From positions 1 through 38,745 of the forward strand of contig JAFXUP010000102.1 in the NCBI GenBank assembly GCA_017524905.1: a stretch of 38,745 nt of DNA, written 5' to 3'. Shown here piece by piece: positions 16,434 to 23,046 of this stretch. A model generated the notes under the pieces. It did not search any database. It was not told where the DNA came from and saw only the letters and a list, made by a program, of their open reading frames with translations. The stretch's first letter is position 1; the number at the start of each line of letters is the position of its first letter. This DNA is from Acholeplasmatales bacterium. GTDB taxonomy: Bacteria > Bacillota_I > Bacilli_A > Acholeplasmatales > Anaeroplasmataceae. The position numbers and the translations under genes are program-made.

Positions 16434-18815
16434 ATGAGATTTATCAATTTTGCATTGAAAGATTCATCTAAAACATCTATTTTAGAATCTAATGAAAATG
16501 TTAGCTTAAAATGTGCTTTAGAATCTATTATTTTATTAAAAAATGATAATAATGCTTTACCATTAAAATCAAAAAAAATAGATTTATTTGGAAATGGTGT
16601 AAGGCATACAATTAAGGGTGGATTAGGCTCAGGAGAAGTAAATGAATTAGATGTTAAATCTATTTATGATGCATTTAAGGAATTAGGCTTTGAGATTTGT
16701 TCTGATTCATGGCTTGATCGATATGATAAATTGTATAATGAAGAATTGATAAGGTATAAAAAAAGCATTCATAAAGCAATTTATCATTTTGATTTTATAA
16801 ATTTTATGGGCCTAAGATTAAATTTTATATCTGGAGACCTATTAGATGATTTAGATCGTGATTCTCTTACTTGTATATATGTTATTTCAAGATTTTCAGG
16901 AGAAGGAAAAGATATTACAAAAGAAGAATATAGCATATCATCAACTGAATTGAATAATCTAAAATTTTGTAAGGAAAAATACGAAAAAACCATATTAATT
17001 TTAAATGTTGGTGGTTTTTTTGATTTGAGTTTTTTAGATGAGGTAGATATTGATTCAGTTATTTATATGGGAAATTTAGGTAAAATGGGAGGCTATGCAT
17101 TAGGACACATTTTAATTGATACATCACCTTCTGGTAAATTACCTTTTACATATCCAAATAAATATGAAGATATTCCTTTTTCAAATGAATTTAGCTATAA
17201 TTCTAAATCATTAGATTCAAATTATAAGGAAGGAATTTATGTTGGTTATAGATATTATGATACATTTAAAAAGAATGTTAGATATCCTTTTGGATATGGC
17301 TTAACTTATTCAAATTTTTCATGTGATAATTTTAAATATGAAGTAAATAATAGCTTAATCAATATTAAATTTAATGTAAAAAATATTGGAAATTTTCAAG
17401 CTAAAAATACAATTTTATTATTTTTAGAAGCTCCTAAAAAGCAAGGTGAAGAAAAAAGCTTAATAGGTTTTTATAAAACTACTAATTTAAAACCAAATGA
17501 AAAAGAAAATGCAAATATTCAATTTGATTTATTTGATTTTGCATATACAAACGAATTGCATCATATGCTAAGTAAAGGTACATATATCATAAGATATGGC
17601 TTTGATTCAAAAGACACTTATCCAATTTTTAAATTTAAATTAGATGAAGATTTTGTTTTATATGATGTGATTAAAATGTCAAATTTTAAAGATGAATTAG
17701 TAAAAAAAATAAATCCTTCTGATTTAGATATAGAACAGATAAAGCTTGATTTAAATTATAAAAAGGAAAATTATACTTTAAATAATAATTTTGATAATTT
17801 ATCTAATTTATCATTAAGAGATAGAATAAATTTATGTGTTGGTTCTGGATTATTACCTAAAACAAATTTTGTTTGTGTTTCAGGCTGCGCAGGATACACA
17901 ACTCCATTTGTAAAAAATATGCCATCTTTAGCAATGGCAGATGGTCCTGCAGGAATTAGAATTTCACCAAAGGTAAAAATAAAAAACGATGGAAAGACTC
18001 AAGCAATTATTCCATCAATGGATATTTATAATTATTTACCTAAAATATTTAAATATTTTAAATATGCAAAAGACAATAAAAAAAATACGCATATAGGATA
18101 CCTTCAAACAACATCATTTCCAACTGGAATTTCACTTGCCTCAACCTTTAATTTAGAAATAATTAATGAGGTTGGTATAGCTATTTCTAAAGAGCTTAAT
18201 TGTTATGGGATTAGCTTTTATTTAGCTCCTGCCATTAATATCATTAAAAATCCTATTGGAGGAAGAAGCTTTGAATATTATTCAGAAGATCCATACCTTG
18301 CAGGTATTGTTGCTGCAGCATTAATTAGAGGTGTTGAAAATACTAAAGGACAATATGCTGTTTTAAAGCATTATGCATGTAATAATTTAGAATTTAGAAG
18401 AAATGAAATTTCTGCAAATGTTAGTGATAATGCTTTAAGAGATATTTATTTAAAAGCATTCCAAATTGCAATTAAATATTCAAATCCTAGTGTAATAATG
18501 TCATGCTATAATAAAGTAAATCATAAATATGTTTCAAATGATTCTAAGATGTTAAATGATATTTTAAGATTAGAATTTGGATTTAATGGATTTGTAATGA
18601 CTGATTGGCTTGCAACAGGTAATAAATTTGGAAGTCATGTAGAAGCTATTAAAGCAGGAAATGATTTAATAATGCCTGGAAACAGAAAAGCATTTAATCA
18701 AATTTTAAGAGCTTATAAGAGAAGAAAAATAACAAAAGATGAATTAAATAGAGCTGCTTCAAATGTGTTAAAAATTATTTTAAAAACAGATATTTATAAG
18801 AAGTATAAGAAGTAG
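16434..18815 (+). CDS. GH3 beta-glucosidase with permuted domain order
   Basis: 793 residues, no signal peptide, so probably intracellular and acting on imported oligosaccharides or glycosides. The usual order is reversed. First comes the alpha/beta sandwich domain (from about 25: SIILLKNDNNALPLK, then VISRFSGEGKDI with candidate acid/base E157), then a fibronectin-III-like domain (about 285-400), and last the TIM-barrel catalytic domain (about 460-790) with PAINIIKNPIGGRSFEYYSEDP, LKHYACNN and the nucleophile segment FVMTDW (D724). The same arrangement is known in Ruminococcus albus and Butyrivibrio beta-glucosidases. Substrate not determinable. Purine-rich GAAGTAGAA repeats overlap the stop codon. 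Confidence 0.9.
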   Translation: MRFINFALKDSSKTSILESNENVSLKCALESIILLKNDNNALPLKSKKIDLFGNGVRHTIKGGLGSGEVNELDVKSIYDAFKELGFEICSDSWLDRYDKLYNEELIRYKKSIHKAIYHFDFINFMGLRLNFISGDLLDDLDRDSLTCIYVISRFSGEGKDITKEEYSISSTELNNLKFCKEKYEKTILILNVGGFFDLSFLDEVDIDSVIYMGNLGKMGGYALGHILIDTSPSGKLPFTYPNKYEDIPFSNEFSYNSKSLDSNYKEGIYVGYRYYDTFKKNVRYPFGYGLTYSNFSCDNFKYEVNNSLINIKFNVKNIGNFQAKNTILLFLEAPKKQGEEKSLIGFYKTTNLKPNEKENANIQFDLFDFAYTNELHHMLSKGTYIIRYGFDSKDTYPIFKFKLDEDFVLYDVIKMSNFKDELVKKINPSDLDIEQIKLDLNYKKENYTLNNNFDNLSNLSLRDRINLCVGSGLLPKTNFVCVSGCAGYTTPFVKNMPSLAMADGPAGIRISPKVKIKNDGKTQAIIPSMDIYNYLPKIFKYFKYAKDNKKNTHIGYLQTTSFPTGISLASTFNLEIINEVGIAISKELNCYGISFYLAPAINIIKNPIGGRSFEYYSEDPYLAGIVAAALIRGVENTKGQYAVLKHYACNNLEFRRNEISANVSDNALRDIYLKAFQIAIKYSNPSVIMSCYNKVNHKYVSNDSKMLNDILRLEFGFNGFVMTDWLATGNKFGSHVEAIKAGNDLIMPGNRKAFNQILRAYKRRKITKDELNRAASNVLKIILKTDIYKKYKK

Positions 18816-18834
18816 AAGAAGTAGAAGAAGCATT

Positions 18835-18862
18835 AAAAAATGGACCAAATGGTCCATTTTTT
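18835..18862. terminator. Bidirectional terminator between the GH3 and HAD genes
   Basis: 12-bp stem AAAAAATGGACC/GGTCCATTTTTT with a 4-nt loop. Confidence 0.88.
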
Positions 18863-19540
18863 TTACATTTTTACACTTTTTGGTCTTACATCAATGACAT
18901 AATCAGCTTCAAGCTTATCTTTACCAAAGCCTGAATCAATACCAACTGTGATAAATCCTCGCTTTTTACCTTCTAAGATATATTTATTTACATCCTCAAA
19001 TAATACAACCTCTTTAGGTTCAGCATTTTTGATTAATTTAGTAAATATATAATCATAATAATATTGTTTAGTTTTTACTTCATCACAAATACATGTATTT
19101 TCATCGTTGAAAAATCTTAGCATATCCCAAGCTTTTAACATCTTATGAATCATGCTGCGATTTTGAGCAGAAACAAGATAGATTCTCATTCCTAAAATAC
19201 CGCCTCTTAAAACATCTTGAATAAATGGGAAAGGTTTAGCGTTTTTTAAGATAAGTTTTTCTGCAACCTTAACTCTTTCTTTAGAATATTTTTCATAGCC
19301 TTTTCCTTTTTCACCAGCTATATCAATATTATAATCCTTTTCAATTTGTTTTAAGAAAACCTCCTCAGGTGTTCCTAAATAAGAGTAAATATGTTCTAAG
19401 TCAACTTCAATTCCAAAATGTTTTTTCAAAACGATATTGTGAGCTTCCCAATGAATCTTTTCAGTATCAGCAATAGTGCCGTCTAAATCAAAAATTAGGG
19501 CTCGACGATCATCTAATAGTTTTTCTAATCCTTTATCCAT
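18863..19540 (-). CDS. HAD-IA family phosphatase (beta-phosphoglucomutase-like)
   Basis: 225 residues, soluble. Motif I is LIFDLDGTIADTE (D18, D20), and the helical C1 cap with the YLGTPEEVF segment follows. Motif II is RIYLVSAQN (Ser in VSA), and motif IV is VVLFEDVNKYILEGKKRG. This subgroup covers phosphoglycolate phosphatases, beta-phosphoglucomutases and sugar-phosphate phosphatases; the sequence does not decide among them. ATG follows AGGAGGGG at a good distance. It is convergent with the GH3 gene, which is weak support for a role in sugar metabolism. Confidence 0.85.
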   Translation of the reverse strand: MDKGLEKLLDDRRALIFDLDGTIADTEKIHWEAHNIVLKKHFGIEVDLEHIYSYLGTPEEVFLKQIEKDYNIDIAGEKGKGYEKYSKERVKVAEKLILKNAKPFPFIQDVLRGGILGMRIYLVSAQNRSMIHKMLKAWDMLRFFNDENTCICDEVKTKQYYYDYIFTKLIKNAEPKEVVLFEDVNKYILEGKKRGFITVGIDSGFGKDKLEADYVIDVRPKSVKM

Positions 19541-19589
19541 GGATTGTCCCCTCCTTATTTAATTTTTTAATAATTGAAATTCTATCTTT

Positions 19590-19618
19590 ATTATAGATTA
19601 TTATGTTTTAGAAATCAA
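19590..19618 (-). promoter_or_regulatory. Promoter of the HAD-IA gene
   Basis: Minus strand: -35 TTGATT, 17-bp spacer, -10 TATAAT. Confidence 0.72.
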
Positions 19619-19682
19619 CAAATATTTTACACTGTGTAGAATAATTGGATAAAAAATTTATAAAAAAAAATAAAATTTATTA

Positions 19683-19712
19683 TTTACAAACGAAATGAAA
19701 TAGTGTTATAAT
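19683..19712 (+). promoter_or_regulatory. Promoter of the DUF4926-like gene
   Basis: -35 TTTACA, 18-bp spacer, extended -10 TGTTATAAT. The leader of about 85 nt carries the palindrome at 19731-19756. Confidence 0.7.
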
Positions 19713-19730
19713 AATTACAAAGATGTAAAA

Positions 19731-19756
19731 TTAAAAATTTATTAATAAATTTTTAA
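19731..19756. repeat. Perfect 26-bp palindrome in the leader of the DUF4926-like gene
   Basis: The sequence from 19731 to 19756 equals its own reverse complement (centre TTATTAATAA, arms TTAAAAAT). It lies inside the predicted 5' untranslated region, so it could be a protein-binding site or a hairpin. The low GC content makes chance more likely than for a mixed sequence. Confidence 0.5.
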
Positions 19757-19803
19757 AAAAATCTTCGAATTAAGAAATTTTGGGGGAAAAGGAGGATGCT
19801 TAG

Positions 19804-19995
19804 ATGGTCAAATTATATGACTGTGTTAAAATCACAGAAGCAGTAGAAGGATTTCCTAGGGGAACATATGGTGTAGTTTTATATTGCTATCCTGATAATG
19901 ATGATTGTGATGTAAGCTTGGTTGATGAGGAGCAAAGAACCTTAGGTATGGTAACATGCCAAAGATCAAAGCTTCTAGGCGTTGAACCTTTCTAA
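19804..19995 (+). CDS. Small DUF4926-like protein
   Basis: 63 residues. The pattern VKLYDCVKITEAVEGFPRG, then GVVLYCY, then an acidic VEF-like strand (DVSLVDEEQRTLGMVT) matches the DUF4926 type of small beta-barrel protein (L.D.V...G..GTVV....VEF.D..G.T). These are found in many bacteria, some near toxin-immunity systems, but their role is unknown. ATG follows GGAGG with 8 nt spacing; another ATG at 19796 directly abuts the Shine-Dalgarno and is in another frame. It has its own promoter and terminator. Confidence 0.65.
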   Translation: MVKLYDCVKITEAVEGFPRGTYGVVLYCYPDNDDCDVSLVDEEQRTLGMVTCQRSKLLGVEPF

Positions 19996-20004
19996 AGAAG
20001 ATTT

Positions 20005-20031
20005 GGATATCTTAAAATGATATCCTTTTTT
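20005..20031 (+). terminator. Terminator of the DUF4926-like gene
   Basis: 7-bp stem GGATATC/GATATCC with a 7-nt loop, then six T. Confidence 0.8.
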
Positions 20032-20043
20032 CTTCTATTGTAT

Positions 20044-20072
20044 TTGTCTATTGTGTTTTTAGATGTTATAAT
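20044..20072 (+). promoter_or_regulatory. Promoter of the GGDEF-SDR operon
   Basis: -35 TTGTCT, 17-bp spacer, extended -10 TGTTATAAT. The start codon is only about 20 nt downstream. Confidence 0.72.
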
Positions 20073-20093
20073 TGAATAAAGGGGGATTTGCTT

Positions 20094-20930
20094 ATGAGGT
20101 TTGATGAATTGCTAGACAATTATCCAGCACCATTTTTTGTTATTAAACCAATTTATGGTGAAAACGAAGAGATGATTGATTTTAGATATGAATTTATTAA
20201 TGATGCTTTTGCAAGATTTTTAGGGAAAACAAAAAATGAATTATTGCATAATACGTTCGTTTCAGTTTTTGGCAACAATTTTGAAAAGGATTGGATGTTA
20301 TTTTTTGATAGGGTAGTTAAAAATAAAACATTTATATCTGAAACTAGATTTACTGGTGTAATAAGTAGAACTGTTGTTATAGAATCTTTTTATATTAAGC
20401 CTAATTTGTGTGCAAATTTTATTAGAGATTATTTTGCAACAAATAATGGTGATTCTTCTAACAATAGAGTTAATACTGATGTGTTAAGAAAAGCTTATTA
20501 TGATTACATGACGAATTTTTATAATATCAATTATTTAAATGAGCATGAAAACTTGATAGTAAATAGTAAAAATATCGGTTTAGTTTATCTAGATATTAAT
20601 AATTTAAAGAAAACTAACAACGAAGAAGGTCACCGGGCAGGAGATAGGTTGATTTTAAAGTTTACAAATTTCATTAGAAATAATTTTAGTGGAAATGATT
20701 TTTTCCGTTTAGGTGGAGACGAATTTTTAGTTATAGTTATGGGATTAAATGAAAAACAGTTTGAAGAGCTTTGCTTAGATGTTAAAGCTGAACTTGACAG
20801 TTCTAATTTAGCATCAATTGGGTATTCATTTTATGAAAGCATTTCTGATGTATCAGAATGTATCAAGGATGTTGGATTAAAGATGGAAATTCATAAGAAG
20901 GAAATGAAAAAGAGGAATGCAAAAAAATAA
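20094..20930 (+). CDS. PAS-GGDEF diguanylate cyclase
   Basis: 278 residues when started at ATG 20094, which lies 8 nt after GGGGG; the in-frame TTG at 20088 is too close to that site. Residues 1-105 form a PAS domain (YPAPFFVIKPI, FRYEFINDAFARFLGKTKNEL). Residues about 125-278 form a short GGDEF domain with YDYMTNFYNINYLNE, LDINNLKKTNNEEGHRAGD and an intact GGDEF at 207-211. The DxLT motif is altered to DYMT. No RxxD inhibitory site is visible. It overlaps the SDR gene by 14 nt. The active-site loop suggests c-di-GMP synthesis. Confidence 0.85.
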   Translation: MRFDELLDNYPAPFFVIKPIYGENEEMIDFRYEFINDAFARFLGKTKNELLHNTFVSVFGNNFEKDWMLFFDRVVKNKTFISETRFTGVISRTVVIESFYIKPNLCANFIRDYFATNNGDSSNNRVNTDVLRKAYYDYMTNFYNINYLNEHENLIVNSKNIGLVYLDINNLKKTNNEEGHRAGDRLILKFTNFIRNNFSGNDFFRLGGDEFLVIVMGLNEKQFEELCLDVKAELDSSNLASIGYSFYESISDVSECIKDVGLKMEIHKKEMKKRNAKK

Positions 20931-21699
20931 TTACGTTCTAATAAGTGGTGCAACATCTGGCATTGGTCTTGAACTTGCGAGGCTATATGCTAAAGATGGT
21001 TATAATTTGATATTAATTTCAAGAAGTCAAAATGATTTAGAAAAAACTAAATCTGAATTAATCAAAAACAATAATATTGAAATCGAAATTTTTGCATATG
21101 ATTTATCTAAAATTGAAAATGCATATGATTTATATGAAAAAATTAAAGAGAAGAACTTTATTGTACAAACATTAGTTAATAATGCTGGTTTTGGAGATTC
21201 ATGTGAATTTGTATATGCTGATATTAATAGATTAAATCAAATGGTAGATTTGAATATTAAGTCATTAATGAATATGTGTCATCTATTTGCAAAAGATATG
21301 ATGGAAAGAAGAAATGGTGACATTTTAAATGTAGCAAGTGTTGCTGCATATTTAGGTGGTCCATATATGGCAACATATTATGCGACTAAGGCATTTGTTT
21401 TAAATTTTTCAATTGGCTTATATCATGAATTAAAAAAATATGGTGTAAGAATGCATGTTTTATGTCCAGGACCAACTAAAACTAAATTTATTGATGTTGC
21501 TGAATCACAAAATAAAAAAGCTTTCAATAATATTTCTATGAAAGCTGATAAGGTTGCAAAGATTTGTTATAAAAAGGTAAAAAGAAATAAATTAATTATT
21601 AACACTGGCTTTATTTCAAAATTTACAAGTTTTGGTACTAGATTTATGTCTAGAAAATTTGCAGCTAAAATGACTCAAAAAATTAACGGTAAGATTTAA
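20917..21699 (+). CDS. Short-chain dehydrogenase/reductase
   Basis: 260 residues, classical SDR with NAD(P)-binding GATSGIG (11-17), NNAGFG, and the catalytic triad Ser in NVASVAAY and YYATK (Y154, K158). R36 in LISRSQ after the second strand suggests preference for NADP. The extended C-terminal region with RNKLIINTGFISKF is typical of the DltE/YqjQ-like group. The substrate is unknown. It starts inside the GGDEF gene, so the two are translated from one message. Confidence 0.88.
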   Translation: MQKNNYVLISGATSGIGLELARLYAKDGYNLILISRSQNDLEKTKSELIKNNNIEIEIFAYDLSKIENAYDLYEKIKEKNFIVQTLVNNAGFGDSCEFVYADINRLNQMVDLNIKSLMNMCHLFAKDMMERRNGDILNVASVAAYLGGPYMATYYATKAFVLNFSIGLYHELKKYGVRMHVLCPGPTKTKFIDVAESQNKKAFNNISMKADKVAKICYKKVKRNKLIINTGFISKFTSFGTRFMSRKFAAKMTQKINGKI

Positions 21700-21700
21700 T

Positions 21701-21729
21701 TTGATTAAATATTTTAAAAATAGTATAAT
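21701..21729 (+). promoter_or_regulatory. Promoter of the FakA-middle-domain gene
   Basis: -35 TTGATT, 17-bp spacer, -10 TATAAT. It starts 1 nt after the SDR stop codon. The ribosome binding site AGGAGGA follows. Confidence 0.78.
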
Positions 21730-21764
21730 TAAAAATGGTTAGTCTATGCTAATAGGAGGATTAT

Positions 21765-22076
21765 ATGGTTAAAGAGCATAAGAGTTTTGTTGAGTATAAA
21801 TTTGATACTCAATTATTAATCGACATTGCTGATAAGGATGTTGATGATGCAGAAGATGAATTAAGAGATTATATTTTAAATGAACTTAAAGGAGATTCAT
21901 TAGTTGTTGCTGGTTTTGAAGATGAGGATGATGAAGGAAATCCAGCTAACTTCTTAAAGGTACATTTCCATACTAATGAGCCTTGGTTAGTTTTAGCATA
22001 CGGTCAATCAATTGGTGATATTTATGATGTTGTTGTTGAAAATATGCAACGTCAAGCAGATGGCTTAAAGGGTTAA
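21765..22076 (+). CDS. Stand-alone protein resembling the FakA/YloV middle domain
   Basis: 103 residues. GDSLVVAGFEDEDD, then LKVHFHTNEPWLVLAYGQSIGDIYDVVVENMQRQ is very close to the middle domain of the fatty acid kinase subunit FakA (YloV), where the pattern is GDSLVVVGD...KVHVHT..PG.VL.YA...G.L..I.IENMR.Q. The N-terminal strand VEYKFDTQLLI lines up with the family's YGYCTEF strand, but the cysteine is replaced (Asp15) while both histidines of HFH (67, 69) remain. No kinase (DhaL) or FakB-binding domain is present. It may bind lipid or metal or regulate a complete FakA; function unknown. Confidence 0.7.
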   Translation: MVKEHKSFVEYKFDTQLLIDIADKDVDDAEDELRDYILNELKGDSLVVAGFEDEDDEGNPANFLKVHFHTNEPWLVLAYGQSIGDIYDVVVENMQRQADGLKG

Positions 22077-22091
22077 TCCTTTAGCCATTTT
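22062..22091 (+). terminator. Terminator of the FakA-middle-domain gene
   Basis: GGCTTAAAGG pairs with CCTTTAGCC (one bulge), then ATTTTT. The stem includes the last codons and the stop, and tRNA-Thr begins directly after. Confidence 0.6.
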
Positions 22092-22092
22092 T

Positions 22093-22166
22093 GCTTCCTT
22101 AGTATATCGGTATTACGATGCCATGGTAAGGCTTTAAGGCTGGTCCGACTCCGGCAGGAAGCACCA
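22093..22166 (+). tRNA. Atypical tRNA-Thr (anticodon GGT)
   Basis: Full cloverleaf with encoded CCA. Acceptor GCTTCCT pairs perfectly with AGGAAGC, T8 A9 follow, the D arm has A14, G18 G19 and A21, the anticodon loop is ATGGTAA (T33, anticodon GGT, A37), and the T stem is GCTGG/CCGGC. Discriminator is A. G1-C72 and C2-G71 with G35 U36 fit threonine identity. Oddities: T-T mismatches at the inner end of the D stem and in the anticodon stem (28-42), and the T loop is TCCGACT, so position 55 is C instead of the nearly invariant U. It is followed by a terminator. It may be a working decoder of ACC/ACU, a decayed gene or a special-purpose tRNA. Confidence 0.8.
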
Positions 22167-22179
22167 TATAAGAACAACT

Positions 22180-22210
22180 AGATTGATACAAAATATCAGT
22201 CTGCTTTTTT
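22180..22210 (+). terminator. Terminator of tRNA-Thr
   Basis: 9-bp stem AGATTGATA/TATCAGTCT (one wobble) with a 5-nt loop, then GC and six T. Confidence 0.8.
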
Positions 22211-22242
22211 ATGGATTCAAATCCCACCGTTAGTCATTTTTA

Positions 22243-22294
22243 TACAAAATAGCACCAAAAATAGTTTTTTTGCTTATTTTGTAGGTGCTTTTTT
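22243..22294 (+). terminator. Terminator-like element with a competing pairing
   Basis: GCACC (22252-22256) pairs with GGTGC (22284-22288), which is followed by six T. The preceding TACAAAATA (22243-22251) is the exact complement of TATTTTGTA (22275-22283), which precedes GGTGC. The two pairings cross, so only one may form at a time. No gene starts closely downstream. It may be a leftover of a lost gene or an element end. Confidence 0.45.
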
Positions 22295-22534
22295 CATTTT
22301 ATTCAATTTTAGTGTTGACGAAAGTAGACGATAGCTTTTTACATTTACACGAAAGGTAGGAGCAATTGTGTATAAACTGTTTCCAAGGCTTTAAATGAGA
22401 CCTTTTACAATATACATTTTTTAAAAATTTAATATGTTTTTATAGTTGAATTTTCTAATATTTTTTTCAAAAATATAGCAAAAAGTGTTATATTGGTGTA
22501 TAATATAGCAAACTTTGAAAACGATAACGATTTT

Positions 22535-22718
22535 ATGTTGATAGATTATGCAACTGCAATAAAGCAATTAAGAGATAAAATGCTTTTATCGCAAGAGGAA
22601 TTTGCGAAAGTTTTAGGTGTGTCGTTTGCATCTATTAATAGATGTGAAAATGGCAAACATGAACCAACAATAAAAATTAAAGGCTCTTTTTAAAGAATAT
22701 GGAATTCTATCTGAATAA
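22535..22718 (+). pseudogene. Frameshifted XRE-type helix-turn-helix regulator
   Basis: From ATG 22535: IKQLRDKMLLSQEEFAKVLG, then VSFASINRCENGKHEPTIKIK, a clear XRE HTH of the small kind that often precedes restriction-modification genes. The frame then ends GSF-stop at 22693. In the next frame the expected tail continues as ALFKEYGILSE-stop (22683-22718), so a small indel near 22680 split the gene. The usual Trp in the NRWENG motif is Cys here. There is no ribosome binding site before the ATG; a -10 TATAAT lies at 22499-22504. The truncated product may still fold as a DNA-binding domain. Confidence 0.7.
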
Positions 22719-22761
22719 TTTTTTTATGATTCAAGTTCCAATAATAAATTATTATGAGAAT

Positions 22762-22953
22762 ATGAGTGAACAATTTATGACTGAAGAAGTTAAACTTAAT
22801 TATATAGCGCCAGCAATAGAAGAAACTGGGTGGAGTAAAAAAACAAATCAAAATGGAATACTCTATTTAAGTATTATAAATGCGCTGATAAAGTAGAAAT
22901 TGAGAGAAGCTAAAGTCTTAGAGTTATTAATCAATGAATGGTATTTAAAATAA
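22762..22953 (+). pseudogene. Remnant of a type I restriction R subunit-like gene
   Basis: MSEQFMTEEVKLNYIAPAIE, then ETGWSKK matches the start of HsdR-like subunits (TEE.VK..FITPAIE.AGWDKK.QIRMEY). After SKK, at a run of A, the expected QIKMEY continues in the next frame and stops after two more codons, so a frameshift and a large deletion are present. A tail reading LREAKVLELLINEWYLK-stop (22900-22953) in another frame may be what is left of a C terminus. Methyltransferase and specificity genes are absent. Non-functional. Confidence 0.65.
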
Positions 22954-22968
22954 TATTAAAAAAAATGT

Positions 22969-23002
22969 TTTACAAAAAGCATTTGTTATAGTATTATATA
23001 AT
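22969..23002 (+). promoter_or_regulatory. Promoter of the antiporter-mgtC operon
   Basis: -35 TTTACA (22969-22974), 17-bp spacer, -10 TATTAT (22992-22997), with an overlapping TATAAT at 22997-23002. Confidence 0.7.
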
Positions 23003-23046
23003 TTCTACTACGTTCGAAAATTTAATAGAAAAGGTGAAAAGAAATT

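Noticed and set aside
18805..18833. GAAGTAGAA tandem repeats at the end of the GH3 gene, as a CRISPR-like or regulatory array
   Set aside because: Too short, without spacers; probably slippage in purine-rich sequence around the stop codon.
20088..20093. TTG start of the second GGDEF gene two codons upstream
   Set aside because: It lies only 2 nt from the GGGGG ribosome binding site; ATG 20094 has proper spacing. The same reasoning moved the starts at 31636, 34526, 35446, 36462 and 37741.
22115..22210. Small signal recognition particle RNA (4.5S), because of GGTCC and GGAAGCA segments
   Set aside because: The segments fit better as T arm and acceptor of a full tRNA cloverleaf with CCA; the SRP tetraloop is missing and the rest does not pair as an SRP hairpin.
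22212..22236. Second tRNA 3' fragment (TTCAAAT loop followed by CCCACC), as an attachment-site scar
   Set aside because: The stem pairs poorly, there is no matching acceptor strand and no repeat of the tRNA-Thr or tRNA-Leu end.
22211..22252. 13-codon open frame before the crossed-arm element, as a possible leader peptide
   Set aside because: No ribosome binding site, and it starts in the T run of the tRNA terminator.
22969..22988. The same operator as in front of the first mgtC at the antiporter promoter
   Set aside because: There is an imperfect AAATG...CATTT repeat over the -35 box, but arm sequence and orientation differ from 13924-13951.
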